This document shows positions 1 to 6,649 of a DNA stretch of 41,837 nucleotides, in pieces. Both the position numbers and the translations under genes were made by a program. Origin of the DNA: RECG01 sp964444805. Its GTDB lineage: Bacteria > Bacillota_I > Bacilli_A > Acholeplasmatales > Acholeplasmataceae. The stretch is from positions 1 through 41,837 of the forward strand of contig CAYUIK010000037.1 in assembly GCA_964444805.1 (NCBI GenBank). The letters run 5' to 3'. Position 1 is the first letter of the stretch. Every line of letters starts with the position of its first letter. The notes below the pieces were generated by a model, which worked only from the letters and a program-made list of their open reading frames with translations, had not been told where the DNA came from and searched no databases.

Positions 1-1
1 A

Positions 2-193
2 CTGAATTTTACGCACATAGATTTCTACAAAGTGGCAAATAGTAAATATGGGCCATATAAAAGAGCATCCGTGAACGTGTGTAACTTTATACTATCGCCC
101 AAGGTATTAGAGACACCTAACAAAAAAGATAGTAGACCAGGTCTAATAAATCCCTACGCCTACTACCTTAGTAAAACTGTAATTGGAATATAA
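2..193 (+). CDS. Unrecognised partial reading frame ending just before a group II intron domain V
   Basis: An open frame runs from the window edge to a TAA at 191-193 (63 codons, no start visible). It stops 4 nt before intron domain V. In group II introns the intron-encoded protein is read from domain IV and usually ends shortly before domain V, so the position fits the C-terminus of such a protein. I do not recognise a maturase or HNH motif in the residues, so the assignment rests on position alone. It could equally be an accidental open frame. Confidence 0.25.
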   Translation: MNFTHIDFYKVANSKYGPYKRASVNVCNFILSPKVLETPNKKDSRPGLINPYAYYLSKTVIGI

Positions 194-197
194 AATT

Positions 198-274
198 GAA
201 CCGCCCTGTACGGTTCCGTACGCAGGGTGGTGTGAGAGGGACTGAATAAATTCATTATTTAGTCTCTACTCGAT
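198..274 (+). mobile_element. 3' end of a group II intron (domains V and VI)
   Basis: Domain V folds as a 9-bp stem (200-208 with 223-231), a two-base CG bulge (221-222), a 4-bp upper stem (209-212 with 217-220) and a four-base loop. This is the canonical domain V shape. The lower stem carries CGC, the catalytic triad of class IIC introns, where many other classes have AGC. Domain VI follows as a 10-bp hairpin (240-249 with 255-264). The intron probably ends at about 274 (CTACTCGAT), followed by a short T run, as is common for IIC introns that insert behind terminators. The rest of the intron lies outside the window. Class IIC is inference. Confidence 0.75.
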
Positions 275-478
275 TTTGGATGATTCGATGAAAGGACAGG
301 ATGAGTCTGGTTTTCTCATGAGGCGGCATGGATAGGGCATGTGTCTCCAAGAGTCATATCCACTTAAAGAATAAGCATGATAAAGTTTAAAGTATACGGG
401 ATTAATGAACGAAATCAATTAAAATATACATATATTCAATAAATATCAATAAAATAATAAGAAAAATCAAAAAAAGTC
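275..478. other. Intergenic stretch after the intron; nothing assigned
   Basis: I see no convincing gene here. A 15-codon frame at 288 has no ribosome site. A 6-bp inverted repeat (329-334 with 357-362) is too short to interpret. From about 400 the DNA turns AT-rich ahead of the promoter at 479. Confidence 0.5.
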
Positions 479-507
479 TTGACAAACAAACAAGATATTA
501 ATATAAT
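479..507 (+). promoter_or_regulatory. Consensus sigma-70 type promoter of the micro-ORF/lipoprotein locus
   Basis: A perfect -35 TTGACA (479-484) and a perfect -10 TATAAT (502-507) are separated by 17 nt. The about 25 nt downstream of the -10 closely match those downstream of the equally perfect promoter at 16809-16837, differing only by transitions. Confidence 0.85.
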
Positions 508-597
508 CAAGGTGTAAGTTAAAAATGTTAATCGATATAGCATATGAAACGAACAAAAAGAACTTACAAATAAATATAGGCAAGGGAGATAGAAAAT

Positions 598-705
598 ATG
601 ATGAACCTCATCCAAACCAACGAACAAAAGGCACGCGAACAACGCGTTCACTACCAAAGCGAACACCTGATCAAAAAAGGAGAAGAACAATGGCTCAATT
701 ACTGA
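598..705 (+). CDS. Micro-ORF 1 (35 aa), basic peptide ending HLIKKGEEQWLNY
   Basis: ATG at 598 follows an AAGGGAGA ribosome site at a good distance and lies about 85 nt downstream of the promoter. The peptide is hydrophilic with no signal sequence. Its last residues, HLIKKGEEQWLNY, recur almost unchanged at the end of the next micro-ORF. The codons for KKGEEQ hold the ribosome site and start of that second ORF, which begins inside this one (690), so the two are probably translationally coupled. No known family is recognised. It may encode a functional peptide or serve as a leader that controls translation of the lipoprotein downstream. Confidence 0.5.
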   Translation: MMNLIQTNEQKAREQRVHYQSEHLIKKGEEQWLNY

Positions 706-791
706 GAAACATGAAAACGAAGCACATGCTCAAAACATACCAAACCAATCACCTGATCAAGAAAGGAGAAGAACAATGGCTCTTCTACTAA
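690..791 (+). CDS. Micro-ORF 2 (33 aa), ending HLIKKGEEQWLFY
   Basis: ATG at 690 is preceded by AAAGGAGAAGAACA, identical to the sequence before the lipoprotein start at 776. The C-terminus HLIKKGEEQWLFY repeats that of micro-ORF 1, and the repeated DNA (about 664-698 and 752-784) carries the Shine-Dalgarno and start of the next gene each time. The gene overlaps its neighbours on both sides in different frames. This looks like tandem duplication of a small coupling unit. The N-terminal halves differ, so selection seems to act on the C-terminal codons, the embedded ribosome site, or both. Function unknown. Confidence 0.5.
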   Translation: MAQLLRNMKTKHMLKTYQTNHLIKKGEEQWLFY

Positions 792-1198
792 GACCCCTCT
801 ATCTCTTCGTTTGTCTCCTCGTGTTGACGGGATGTGCGATTACGACGGATCGCGATGTACGCGATTCGGATGAGACGAACGAAACATCCTACGAATCACG
901 TACCGGATCGATCACCGAAGATGGCGCTTACCTTCAGTACCAAAAGCTCGAAGGCAACGAAACGCTCTATCGTCTCGCTGCGAATCATAGCTATACGATC
1001 GACGTACAACAACGAACCGACGAAGGTGAACTCGGCGTCGTCCTAATCGATGCATTCGACCGCATCCATGTCCTAAGAGAGAGAAACGTGATCGAGTGCG
1101 TGCACGGTGACTATGTCATCAAGGTCATCGGTAAGGGTGGAAGTGGCACGGTTTCCATTTCCCTGGAAACACGGGATCTAGCGATCGCCAACGGATAA
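776..1198 (+). CDS. Small secreted lipoprotein of unknown function
   Basis: The 140-residue product starts with a short basic and hydrophobic segment followed by the lipobox LTGC, with Cys20 as the likely lipidated residue after signal peptidase II cleavage. It should therefore be anchored on the outer face of the membrane. A polar linker rich in Asp, Glu, Thr and Ser (about residues 22-50) precedes a compact domain with beta-rich character that I cannot assign. The ATG has a strong AAGGAG site embedded in the end of micro-ORF 2. The gene ends at a bidirectional terminator. Context offers only the two micro-ORFs and their promoter. Confidence 0.8.
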   Translation: MALLLRPLYLFVCLLVLTGCAITTDRDVRDSDETNETSYESRTGSITEDGAYLQYQKLEGNETLYRLAANHSYTIDVQQRTDEGELGVVLIDAFDRIHVLRERNVIECVHGDYVIKVIGKGGSGTVSISLETRDLAIANG

Positions 1199-1200
1199 TA

Positions 1201-1227
1201 AAAAAGGAACCATGCGTTCCTTTTTTT
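1201..1227. terminator. Bidirectional intrinsic terminator
   Basis: A 10-bp stem, AAAAAGGAAC (1201-1210) with GTTCCTTTTT (1216-1225), encloses a five-base loop. T runs follow on both strands, so it can end both the lipoprotein transcript and the convergent M20 peptidase operon. Confidence 0.85.
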
Positions 1228-1231
1228 CATC

Positions 1232-2659
1232 TTAAAGATTTTTCATGAGATTGACATAGAACTGAACGCCACGCACGACGTTTTCCGTGGAAATCGATTC
1301 GTCGATTCCATGGATCTTTGCAAGATCATCTTTGGAAACGTCCATCGGCGAAAACTTGTAGACGTGATCGGATATGTTGTGATAGTGTCTGGAGTCGGTC
1401 GTCGCGACCATGAGGTATGGAGTCGTGAGGACGTCCTTCCACGTGCTTTTGATCGCGCGCTCGATGCGTTTGTAAGGTTCGTCTAGATGACTGACCGATG
1501 TCGCTTCTGATGCTTCGAGGACTTCGATTTCAACGTTTTCGTTCGCGATGATCGTTTTGATCCGGTCCAGGACGACATCGGGGTGATCGAAGAGGGCCAG
1601 GCGGTAGTTGATCCCGATGGTTGCTGTCGTGGGGAGGACGTTGATCGCGTCACTGCCTTGGGCGAGCGTAAACGCCTGGGTCGTCTTGAACATGGAGAGG
1701 AATTCGCCTCCGGATGACTTGGCGATACGTTTGACGACGGGAAGGAAAGCCCATAGGTTCGAAAAGATCAGGCGGATGGCGAAGGATTTCGAGTGCGGCG
1801 CGAGCGTTTCGAATAGTTTTTTGACGGGGTCGGTCAGTTTCACTTTGAACGACGGGTGATGATCGAGTGCGGTGATGGCGCGAGCGAGTTCGGTCAGAGG
1901 CGATTTTTCCGGAGGACTCGAAGCGTGCCCGCCTTGGGAACGTACGGTGAGTTTGAGATTTAAGAATCCTTTTTCGGCGATCCCGATGACGGCGACTTTC
2001 TCTTTAACTCCCGGGAACATGTTCGATACGATCGCTCCACCTTCATCGAGAACGAGACCGGGTTTGACGCCGTTTTGCTGGAGATAATCGGCGATGGCCG
2101 GGGCCGAAAGGCCACTGACCTCTTCGTCGCCGCCTAAAGCGATGTAGACGTCGTTTGCAAAGACACGTCCCGTTTTAAGCGTATGTTCCATCGCTTCCAT
2201 GATCGATGCGAGGCTGTTCTTCGTGTCGAGTGTCCCGCGTCCGTGGACGGATCCGTTTTCGATACGACCGCTAAAGGGGTCGTATGTCCAATCACCTTCG
2301 ACCGGGACGACGTCATAGTGCGCCATCAAGACCGTGGGTGAATCGTTTCGTTTTCCTTTGATGTGATAGAGAATACCTTTCTTGTGCAGGGACTTATGGG
2401 CGATTCGGTGAATTTCCGGGTAGCGATCGATCAAGTATTGGCGGAAACGTTCGAATTCTGTTTCATCGATAAGGCTCGGGTCCGAATAGGATATGGTTTT
2501 GATTTGAATCATCTCGGATAGCGACGTTATGGCGTGATCCGGATCGACCTCGATGCCGGTCGATTCAATCGCTGTCCGGTCCGGTCGAAAAGTGAAGGTC
2601 CGATAGAGGATGAGAAACATGAGAATAAAAAAGAGAAGGACAGGGAATATCCACCACAT
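1232..2659 (-). CDS. Membrane-anchored M20 family metallopeptidase (PM20D1/CPS1-like)
   Basis: The product (475 aa) has one N-terminal transmembrane segment (about residues 2-22) followed by an M20 zinc-peptidase domain. Visible metal-site motifs are MAHYDVVP (His114, Asp116), GRGTLD (Asp145), GGDEE (Glu179-Glu180) and LDEGG (Asp205), with a further His near the C-terminus (SRHYHN). The length and anchor resemble the carboxypeptidase S/PM20D1 branch, which hydrolyses dipeptides or N-acyl amino acids. The precise substrate cannot be read from sequence. The start follows GGAAAGAT and lies one nucleotide after the stop of the upstream membrane gene, so it is the last gene of a three-gene operon. 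An amino-acid permease role for the upstream genes would fit, but that is inference. Confidence 0.85.
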   Translation of the reverse strand: MWWIFPVLLFFILMFLILYRTFTFRPDRTAIESTGIEVDPDHAITSLSEMIQIKTISYSDPSLIDETEFERFRQYLIDRYPEIHRIAHKSLHKKGILYHIKGKRNDSPTVLMAHYDVVPVEGDWTYDPFSGRIENGSVHGRGTLDTKNSLASIMEAMEHTLKTGRVFANDVYIALGGDEEVSGLSAPAIADYLQQNGVKPGLVLDEGGAIVSNMFPGVKEKVAVIGIAEKGFLNLKLTVRSQGGHASSPPEKSPLTELARAITALDHHPSFKVKLTDPVKKLFETLAPHSKSFAIRLIFSNLWAFLPVVKRIAKSSGGEFLSMFKTTQAFTLAQGSDAINVLPTTATIGINYRLALFDHPDVVLDRIKTIIANENVEIEVLEASEATSVSHLDEPYKRIERAIKSTWKDVLTTPYLMVATTDSRHYHNISDHVYKFSPMDVSKDDLAKIHGIDESISTENVVRGVQFYVNLMKNL

Positions 2660-2660
2660 G

Positions 2661-3320
2661 TCAGATCTTTCCTTTCTTGTAGAGTGTGCGGGCCGTCACG
2701 AGCGCGATGACGACGCCGACTGGAACCATGATTCCGACGAGATCACGACTGCCGGGGACGAGTAAAAAGAAGAGAACCATGAAGGCAATCGGAACAACAG
2801 CGATCGACACGCGTTTCGCGACATAGACGATACCGAGCGCGCCGAAGAGAGCAGGAATGATGTTGTCGAAAGCCGGTTTCAATACGTCCGATTCGAGAAA
2901 CGGCGTCAAGGGAATGATGAGAATCGCACCGATGACGATAATGAGAGTCGTGGTAATGCTGCTCGCGGCAATCGCGATGGTCGCGATGACGTCACCCTTT
3001 TCGGTGGCTTTGTCGACGCCAAGCGCATCCTGAGCGTTCAGGGCGGCCGGCACTTTGAGGCTCGTCAGATTTCCCGTAACGAAACCGAGATAACTGCCGC
3101 CGACGCCAAGCATCGGCGTAAACGTGAAGACTTCGATCGTCGTGACGGGCCAAAAGATCACTGCGGTCGCGATAAAACCGGGAAGGAAGTTTCTAAAAGA
3201 CGGCCAGACGCCCGTTACGGTGCTGATGACGAGGGGGACACTGATGAAAAGCAGGAGTGCACCGATCATCCAGATGCGTCCTTCAACGTGAAGTTGGTCG
3301 GTTTCCGTTCTTCTTTTCAT
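2661..3320 (-). CDS. Polytopic membrane protein, partner of the DUF5058-like permease
   Basis: The 219-residue product starts at the ATG at 3320, which overlaps the upstream stop (TAATG) and has GGGGGTGAGA in front. A start nine codons earlier would lack this arrangement. It has about six hydrophobic segments with short loops, and a 20-residue polar patch between segments 3 and 4 (ALNAQDALGVDK region). I cannot assign a named family. Its size and tight coupling to the DUF5058-like gene suggest the two form one membrane complex, perhaps a small-molecule or amino-acid permease, with the M20 peptidase acting on the same substrate class. That role is inference. Confidence 0.75.
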   Translation of the reverse strand: MKRRTETDQLHVEGRIWMIGALLLFISVPLVISTVTGVWPSFRNFLPGFIATAVIFWPVTTIEVFTFTPMLGVGGSYLGFVTGNLTSLKVPAALNAQDALGVDKATEKGDVIATIAIAASSITTTLIIVIGAILIIPLTPFLESDVLKPAFDNIIPALFGALGIVYVAKRVSIAVVPIAFMVLFFLLVPGSRDLVGIMVPVGVVIALVTARTLYKKGKI

Positions 3321-4066
3321 TATCTCACCCCCATGTGTGCGAACCATATGGCGAGAGCCATGGCGATGACCATGCTCAGCGGCAAGGCGTAGTTTTTCAG
3401 ACCTTCGAGACGATACCTTTTGATGATCATACCGAAGATCATGATCGTGACAGCTGAGCTTATAAGAACGAGGATGGCAAGGAAGGAAATATAGGTTTCA
3501 CCGAGATCGTTTTCGACGGGGGCGACGACATAGCCGATGAAAGCGGAGATCATGCCCAGGAAGATCGCGTCCATCATGATCGGGTTGAAGGCCTTGTTTT
3601 TTTCCTTGATGCTTTCCATCTTCGAACTCATCCTTTTAAAAAAGATCGGGATGATCAGAAGCGGCGGGATACAGCCGAGTGTCATGACCCATAAGGCGGT
3701 GATGATCATATCCGATGTCAGGGCATCACCGATATTGGCTTTATAGACGCCTTGGATGACGTTGATTGCTGCGGGGAGTTCGTAGGTGACGGCACCGAGT
3801 GTTCCGAGACGCATACCGGCGAGCATCGGTCCGAAGACCTTCGAAAGCGCGACCAGTCCGATTAGAATCGCCAGTGATGGCGCGATGCTGAAGATGACCG
3901 AAGATAAAATCGTTTGAGCGATGTCCTTATGTTCAAAACCGAGGGCGAGCGCTTTTTTGCGGGCTTTGACGAGAAATACGACCGACTGCAAGAGGACATA
4001 GAAGAAAACGACTCCGAGGAGAAGGTATAGCCACCAGGCACTTAAAAATACGACTGCGATTCTCAT
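3320..4066 (-). CDS. DUF5058-like membrane protein, probable permease subunit
   Basis: This 248-residue protein has about six or seven hydrophobic segments. The arrangement of an early FVLLQS/K-rich loop, a segment starting SVIFSIAPSLAILIGL, and the motif GMRLGTLGAVTYEL matches my recollection of the DUF5058 family. No enzyme motif is present. ATG at 4066 follows GAGGTAAG. The gene heads an operon with a second membrane protein and an M20 peptidase. A promoter (TTGGTC-N17-TATAAT) lies directly upstream, with a 20-bp palindrome over its -10 that suggests repression. Transport of amino acids or small peptides is a guess from context. Confidence 0.7.
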   Translation of the reverse strand: MRIAVVFLSAWWLYLLLGVVFFYVLLQSVVFLVKARKKALALGFEHKDIAQTILSSVIFSIAPSLAILIGLVALSKVFGPMLAGMRLGTLGAVTYELPAAINVIQGVYKANIGDALTSDMIITALWVMTLGCIPPLLIIPIFFKRMSSKMESIKEKNKAFNPIMMDAIFLGMISAFIGYVVAPVENDLGETYISFLAILVLISSAVTIMIFGMIIKRYRLEGLKNYALPLSMVIAMALAIWFAHMGVR

Positions 4067-4094
4067 GTAATTCTTACCTCGCTATTCTTGTTTG

Positions 4095-4128
4095 CTTCCA
4101 TTATATAATGGAAGAGCGATTTGACCAA
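4095..4128 (-). promoter_or_regulatory. Promoter with 20-bp perfect palindrome over the -10
   Basis: On the minus strand a -35 TTGGTC (4128-4123) and -10 TATAAT (4105-4100) are 17 nt apart. The -10 sits in a perfect 20-bp palindrome at 4095-4114 with arms CTTCCATTAT and ATAATGGAAG. A dimeric repressor bound there would block RNA polymerase. No regulator gene is adjacent. Confidence 0.7.
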
Positions 4129-4175
4129 ACAAACAAGGAACAATTCCCGATAAAGATTGACTGGGAATTAAAAAA

Positions 4176-4198
4176 GATCGTTCGAAAAACGAACGATC
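4176..4198 (-). terminator. Intrinsic terminator of the PPi-phosphofructokinase gene
   Basis: A perfect 9-bp stem GATCGTTCG/CGAACGATC with a five-base loop is followed on the minus strand by TTTTTT. It lies 25 nt after the pfp stop. Confidence 0.85.
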
Positions 4199-4222
4199 CT
4201 TGAATGCGGGGGAAATGATCGA

Positions 4223-5467
4223 TTATTTTTGCGGTACGCGAATTTTCTTGAGGTTTGCGAAACGGGGAAGACCGTCTTGCAAAGCGGCCTTGTCATCTCC
4301 CTGGATGAGCGGAAGCGCATAGCGAACGTAGTCCTCGCTCATGCCCTTGCCATCGGGAAGAATCCACTCGAGCGGAACTTTCTGTTCGATATTCGCGGCT
4401 TTTCGAAGGGAGACGCGCTTATACTTGATCTTATAGGGGTCGGTGGATATGCGTTCGAATCCGATCATCTTGTCCGATGCACCGTTAACGGCCGCACGAA
4501 CGGCTCTTACGCCGGCCGTGTAAGCTTCTTTGACATCGACTTTGGACGCTAGATGGGCCGAGCAGCGCTGAAGAAGACTGAACTCGATCGCTCGAACTTT
4601 GACGTTCATGCGCACTCCGACTTCTTGAGCGAGCACCTGGGCGGTTCCACCGAGTTGAGCGTGGCCGAAAGCATCCTTGTTGAGATCCTGATAGAGTTCG
4701 GGGATGTACTTGCCTTCCTTTGTCTTGACGCCTTCGCTGATCGCGACGATGACTTTTCCTTTGGCGTCCAGTGTTTTTTGGACGTGGGAGAAAAAGACAT
4801 CGAGGTCGAAGGGAAGTTCGGGAAGATACATGAGATCCGGACCTTGACCCTGTGACTGTGCGAGTGCCGCAGCGGCGGTCAGCCATCCGGCGTTTCGCCC
4901 CATGACTTCGACGATCGTTACCATCGGACGATCGTAGACGGTCGCGTCATGATAGAGTTCCATGAAGGAGGTTGCGACGTATTTCGCCGCGCTCCCGTAC
5001 CCGGGTGAGTGATCGGTCGCGTTTAGGTCGTTGTCGATCGTCTTGGGAATACCGATGACGTTGCAGTCATATTCGGACTTTTTAAAGAACTTGCTGATCT
5101 TGCTGCACGTATCCATCGAGTCGTTTCCGCCATTATAGAAAAAGAAGCGGATGTTGTACTTCTTGAAAACCTCAAGCAGTCTCTGGTAGTCGCTATCGTC
5201 CTTTTTGGGATCCTTGAGTTTGTAGCGGACGCTACCGATCGCGGAAGACGGGGTGTTTTTGAGACGTTTGAGTTCCTCTTCGTCTTCCTTCGTCATATCA
5301 TAGAATTCTTCGTTTAAAATGCCCTTGATGCCGTGTACGGCACCGTAGACTCCGGTAATCTGTTCATGCTTCAATGCTTCGAGAAAAACACCTGCAGCGC
5401 TTGCATTGATCACGCTTGTCGGGCCGCCGGATTGACCGAGGAGAGCTACACCTTTTAAATCTTTCAT
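4223..5467 (-). CDS. pfp: Pyrophosphate-dependent phosphofructokinase
   Basis: The enzyme interconverts fructose 6-phosphate plus PPi with fructose 1,6-bisphosphate plus Pi in the cytoplasm. The product (414 aa) begins with the PFK glycine-rich loop GQSGGPTSVIN. It has GGNDS (about residues 113-117) where ATP enzymes have GGDGT, and PKTIDND (141-147) where ATP enzymes have PGTIDND. The Lys and the Asp following Gly-Gly-Asn are typical of PPi-dependent forms, as is MGRNAGW. I chose the ATG at 5467 because GGTGATG precedes it. A TTG 14 codons upstream has no such site. It is divergent from the ATP-type pfkA, so the cell has both enzymes. Use of PPi rather than ATP is inferred from these residues. 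Confidence 0.9.
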   Translation of the reverse strand: MKDLKGVALLGQSGGPTSVINASAAGVFLEALKHEQITGVYGAVHGIKGILNEEFYDMTKEDEEELKRLKNTPSSAIGSVRYKLKDPKKDDSDYQRLLEVFKKYNIRFFFYNGGNDSMDTCSKISKFFKKSEYDCNVIGIPKTIDNDLNATDHSPGYGSAAKYVATSFMELYHDATVYDRPMVTIVEVMGRNAGWLTAAAALAQSQGQGPDLMYLPELPFDLDVFFSHVQKTLDAKGKVIVAISEGVKTKEGKYIPELYQDLNKDAFGHAQLGGTAQVLAQEVGVRMNVKVRAIEFSLLQRCSAHLASKVDVKEAYTAGVRAVRAAVNGASDKMIGFERISTDPYKIKYKRVSLRKAANIEQKVPLEWILPDGKGMSEDYVRYALPLIQGDDKAALQDGLPRFANLKKIRVPQK

Positions 5468-5495
5468 ATCATCACCAACTATACTTTTTTCTTTT

Positions 5496-5501
5496 ATTGT
5501 A
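5496..5501 (-). promoter_or_regulatory. Possible extended -10 promoter for pfp
   Basis: The minus strand reads TGT-TACAAT, an extended -10 about 30 nt before the chosen start. No good -35 is visible. Confidence 0.4.
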
Positions 5502-5597
5502 ACACACAACGGCGAAAAAAAACGGAAAAACCGCGTAAAATCGTTTTCACAAAGATGGGAATTGAATGCCTTTACGCTATAATTCGAAAGGATATTA

Positions 5598-5606
5598 TGA
5601 TATAAT
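5598..5606 (+). promoter_or_regulatory. Extended -10 promoter for pfkA-ppdK
   Basis: TGA-TATAAT at 5598-5606 forms an extended -10, about 40 nt ahead of the pfkA start. The -35 region is weak. The same TGn-TATAAT type recurs at 9607, 16721 (minus) and 35565. Confidence 0.6.
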
Positions 5607-5645
5607 AATACGTGGTATTTCTAATAGAAAAGGTGATGAACACAT

Positions 5646-6596
5646 ATGATCATTGGTGTATTAACTTCTGGAGGCGACGCACCGGGCATGAACGCCACGA
5701 TTCGTGCGGTTGTCCGTGCGAGCGAGGGATACAACCATCAGGTTTATGGAATACGAAACGGGTATCGGGGTTTGATCGAAGATGACATGGTCCTTCTCGA
5801 TCATCAGAGCGTATCGGGCATGTTGTCCAAGGGTGGAACATTTCTTGGTACCGATCGGGTCCCGGAATTTTTGGATGAATCCGTCCGGCAAAAAGGTGTC
5901 GACAATTTGAAGAAACGCGGGATTGAAGCACTGATCACGATCGGTGGCGATGGGACGTACAAGGGTGCGAACGCACTTTCGCGGATGGGCGTCAAGACGA
6001 TTGCCTTACCGGGAACGATCGACAATGACATCGCCGGTACGGACTATACGATTGGATTTCATTCTGCCGTCGAGACCATCGTGGAAGCGATCGACAAGCT
6101 CAGGGACACGTCACAGTCGCATCGTCGATGCAGTATCATCGAGACGATGGGAAGAAAATGCGGGGATCTCGCCCTTTTCTCCGGAATTTGTGGTGGCGCG
6201 GAGTTCATCATTACGCCCGAGAATCCGATCGAAAAAGATGTGATCATCGAACGGCTCAAAAAGCATAAGAAAGAGGGCCGTCGACACGCGATCATCGTCA
6301 TTACCGAGAAGATTCTCGACGTTTACGAGCTCGCCAAGGAAATTACCGAACAGTCCGGATTCGCCTCAAGAGCGACCGTTCTCGGTTATATTCAACGCGG
6401 CGGATCACCGGCACCGGCCGACCGTATTCTCGCTTCGCGAATGGGAGCGTATGCCGTTGAACTGCTTTCTGATGATATTCATGGCGTTTGCGTCGGTGAA
6501 CGCGACTCACGGATGATTCACCTGCCGTATGCCAACGTCATCGGTCAAACGCGACCAAAGAATGCCATTTACAAGCTTATTAAAAAGGTTTCATAG
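5646..6596 (+). CDS. pfkA: ATP-dependent 6-phosphofructokinase
   Basis: This cytoplasmic enzyme phosphorylates fructose 6-phosphate with ATP in the committed glycolytic step. The 316-residue length is typical of bacterial PfkA. Key motifs are GVLTSGGDAPGMN at the N-terminus, GGDGT (100-104) for ATP binding, PGTIDND (122-128) with the catalytic Asp, MGRKCGDLA, and the effector/active-site region around GYIQRGGSP. The ATG at 5646 follows AAGGTGATG. It is divergent from pfp and runs into ppdK 53 nt downstream with no terminator between, so pfkA and ppdK probably share a transcript. In many relatives pyruvate kinase follows pfkA, and here PPDK occupies that place. Confidence 0.95.
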   Translation: MIIGVLTSGGDAPGMNATIRAVVRASEGYNHQVYGIRNGYRGLIEDDMVLLDHQSVSGMLSKGGTFLGTDRVPEFLDESVRQKGVDNLKKRGIEALITIGGDGTYKGANALSRMGVKTIALPGTIDNDIAGTDYTIGFHSAVETIVEAIDKLRDTSQSHRRCSIIETMGRKCGDLALFSGICGGAEFIITPENPIEKDVIIERLKKHKKEGRRHAIIVITEKILDVYELAKEITEQSGFASRATVLGYIQRGGSPAPADRILASRMGAYAVELLSDDIHGVCVGERDSRMIHLPYANVIGQTRPKNAIYKLIKKVS

Positions 6597-6649
6597 AATC
6601 ATAGGGAAACGTTTAAATAAAAGAGACCATATAGAGAAAGGATATGACT

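Noticed and set aside
436..690. Hydrophobic 84-residue frame on the minus strand
   Set aside because: It lies antisense to the consensus promoter and the micro-ORFs, in AT-rich DNA that yields Phe/Leu/Tyr by composition, and has no ribosome site.
525..791. 88-codon plus-strand frame containing micro-ORF 2
   Set aside because: The ATG at 525 has no ribosome site, whereas the internal ATG at 690 has a strong one identical to that of the lipoprotein gene.
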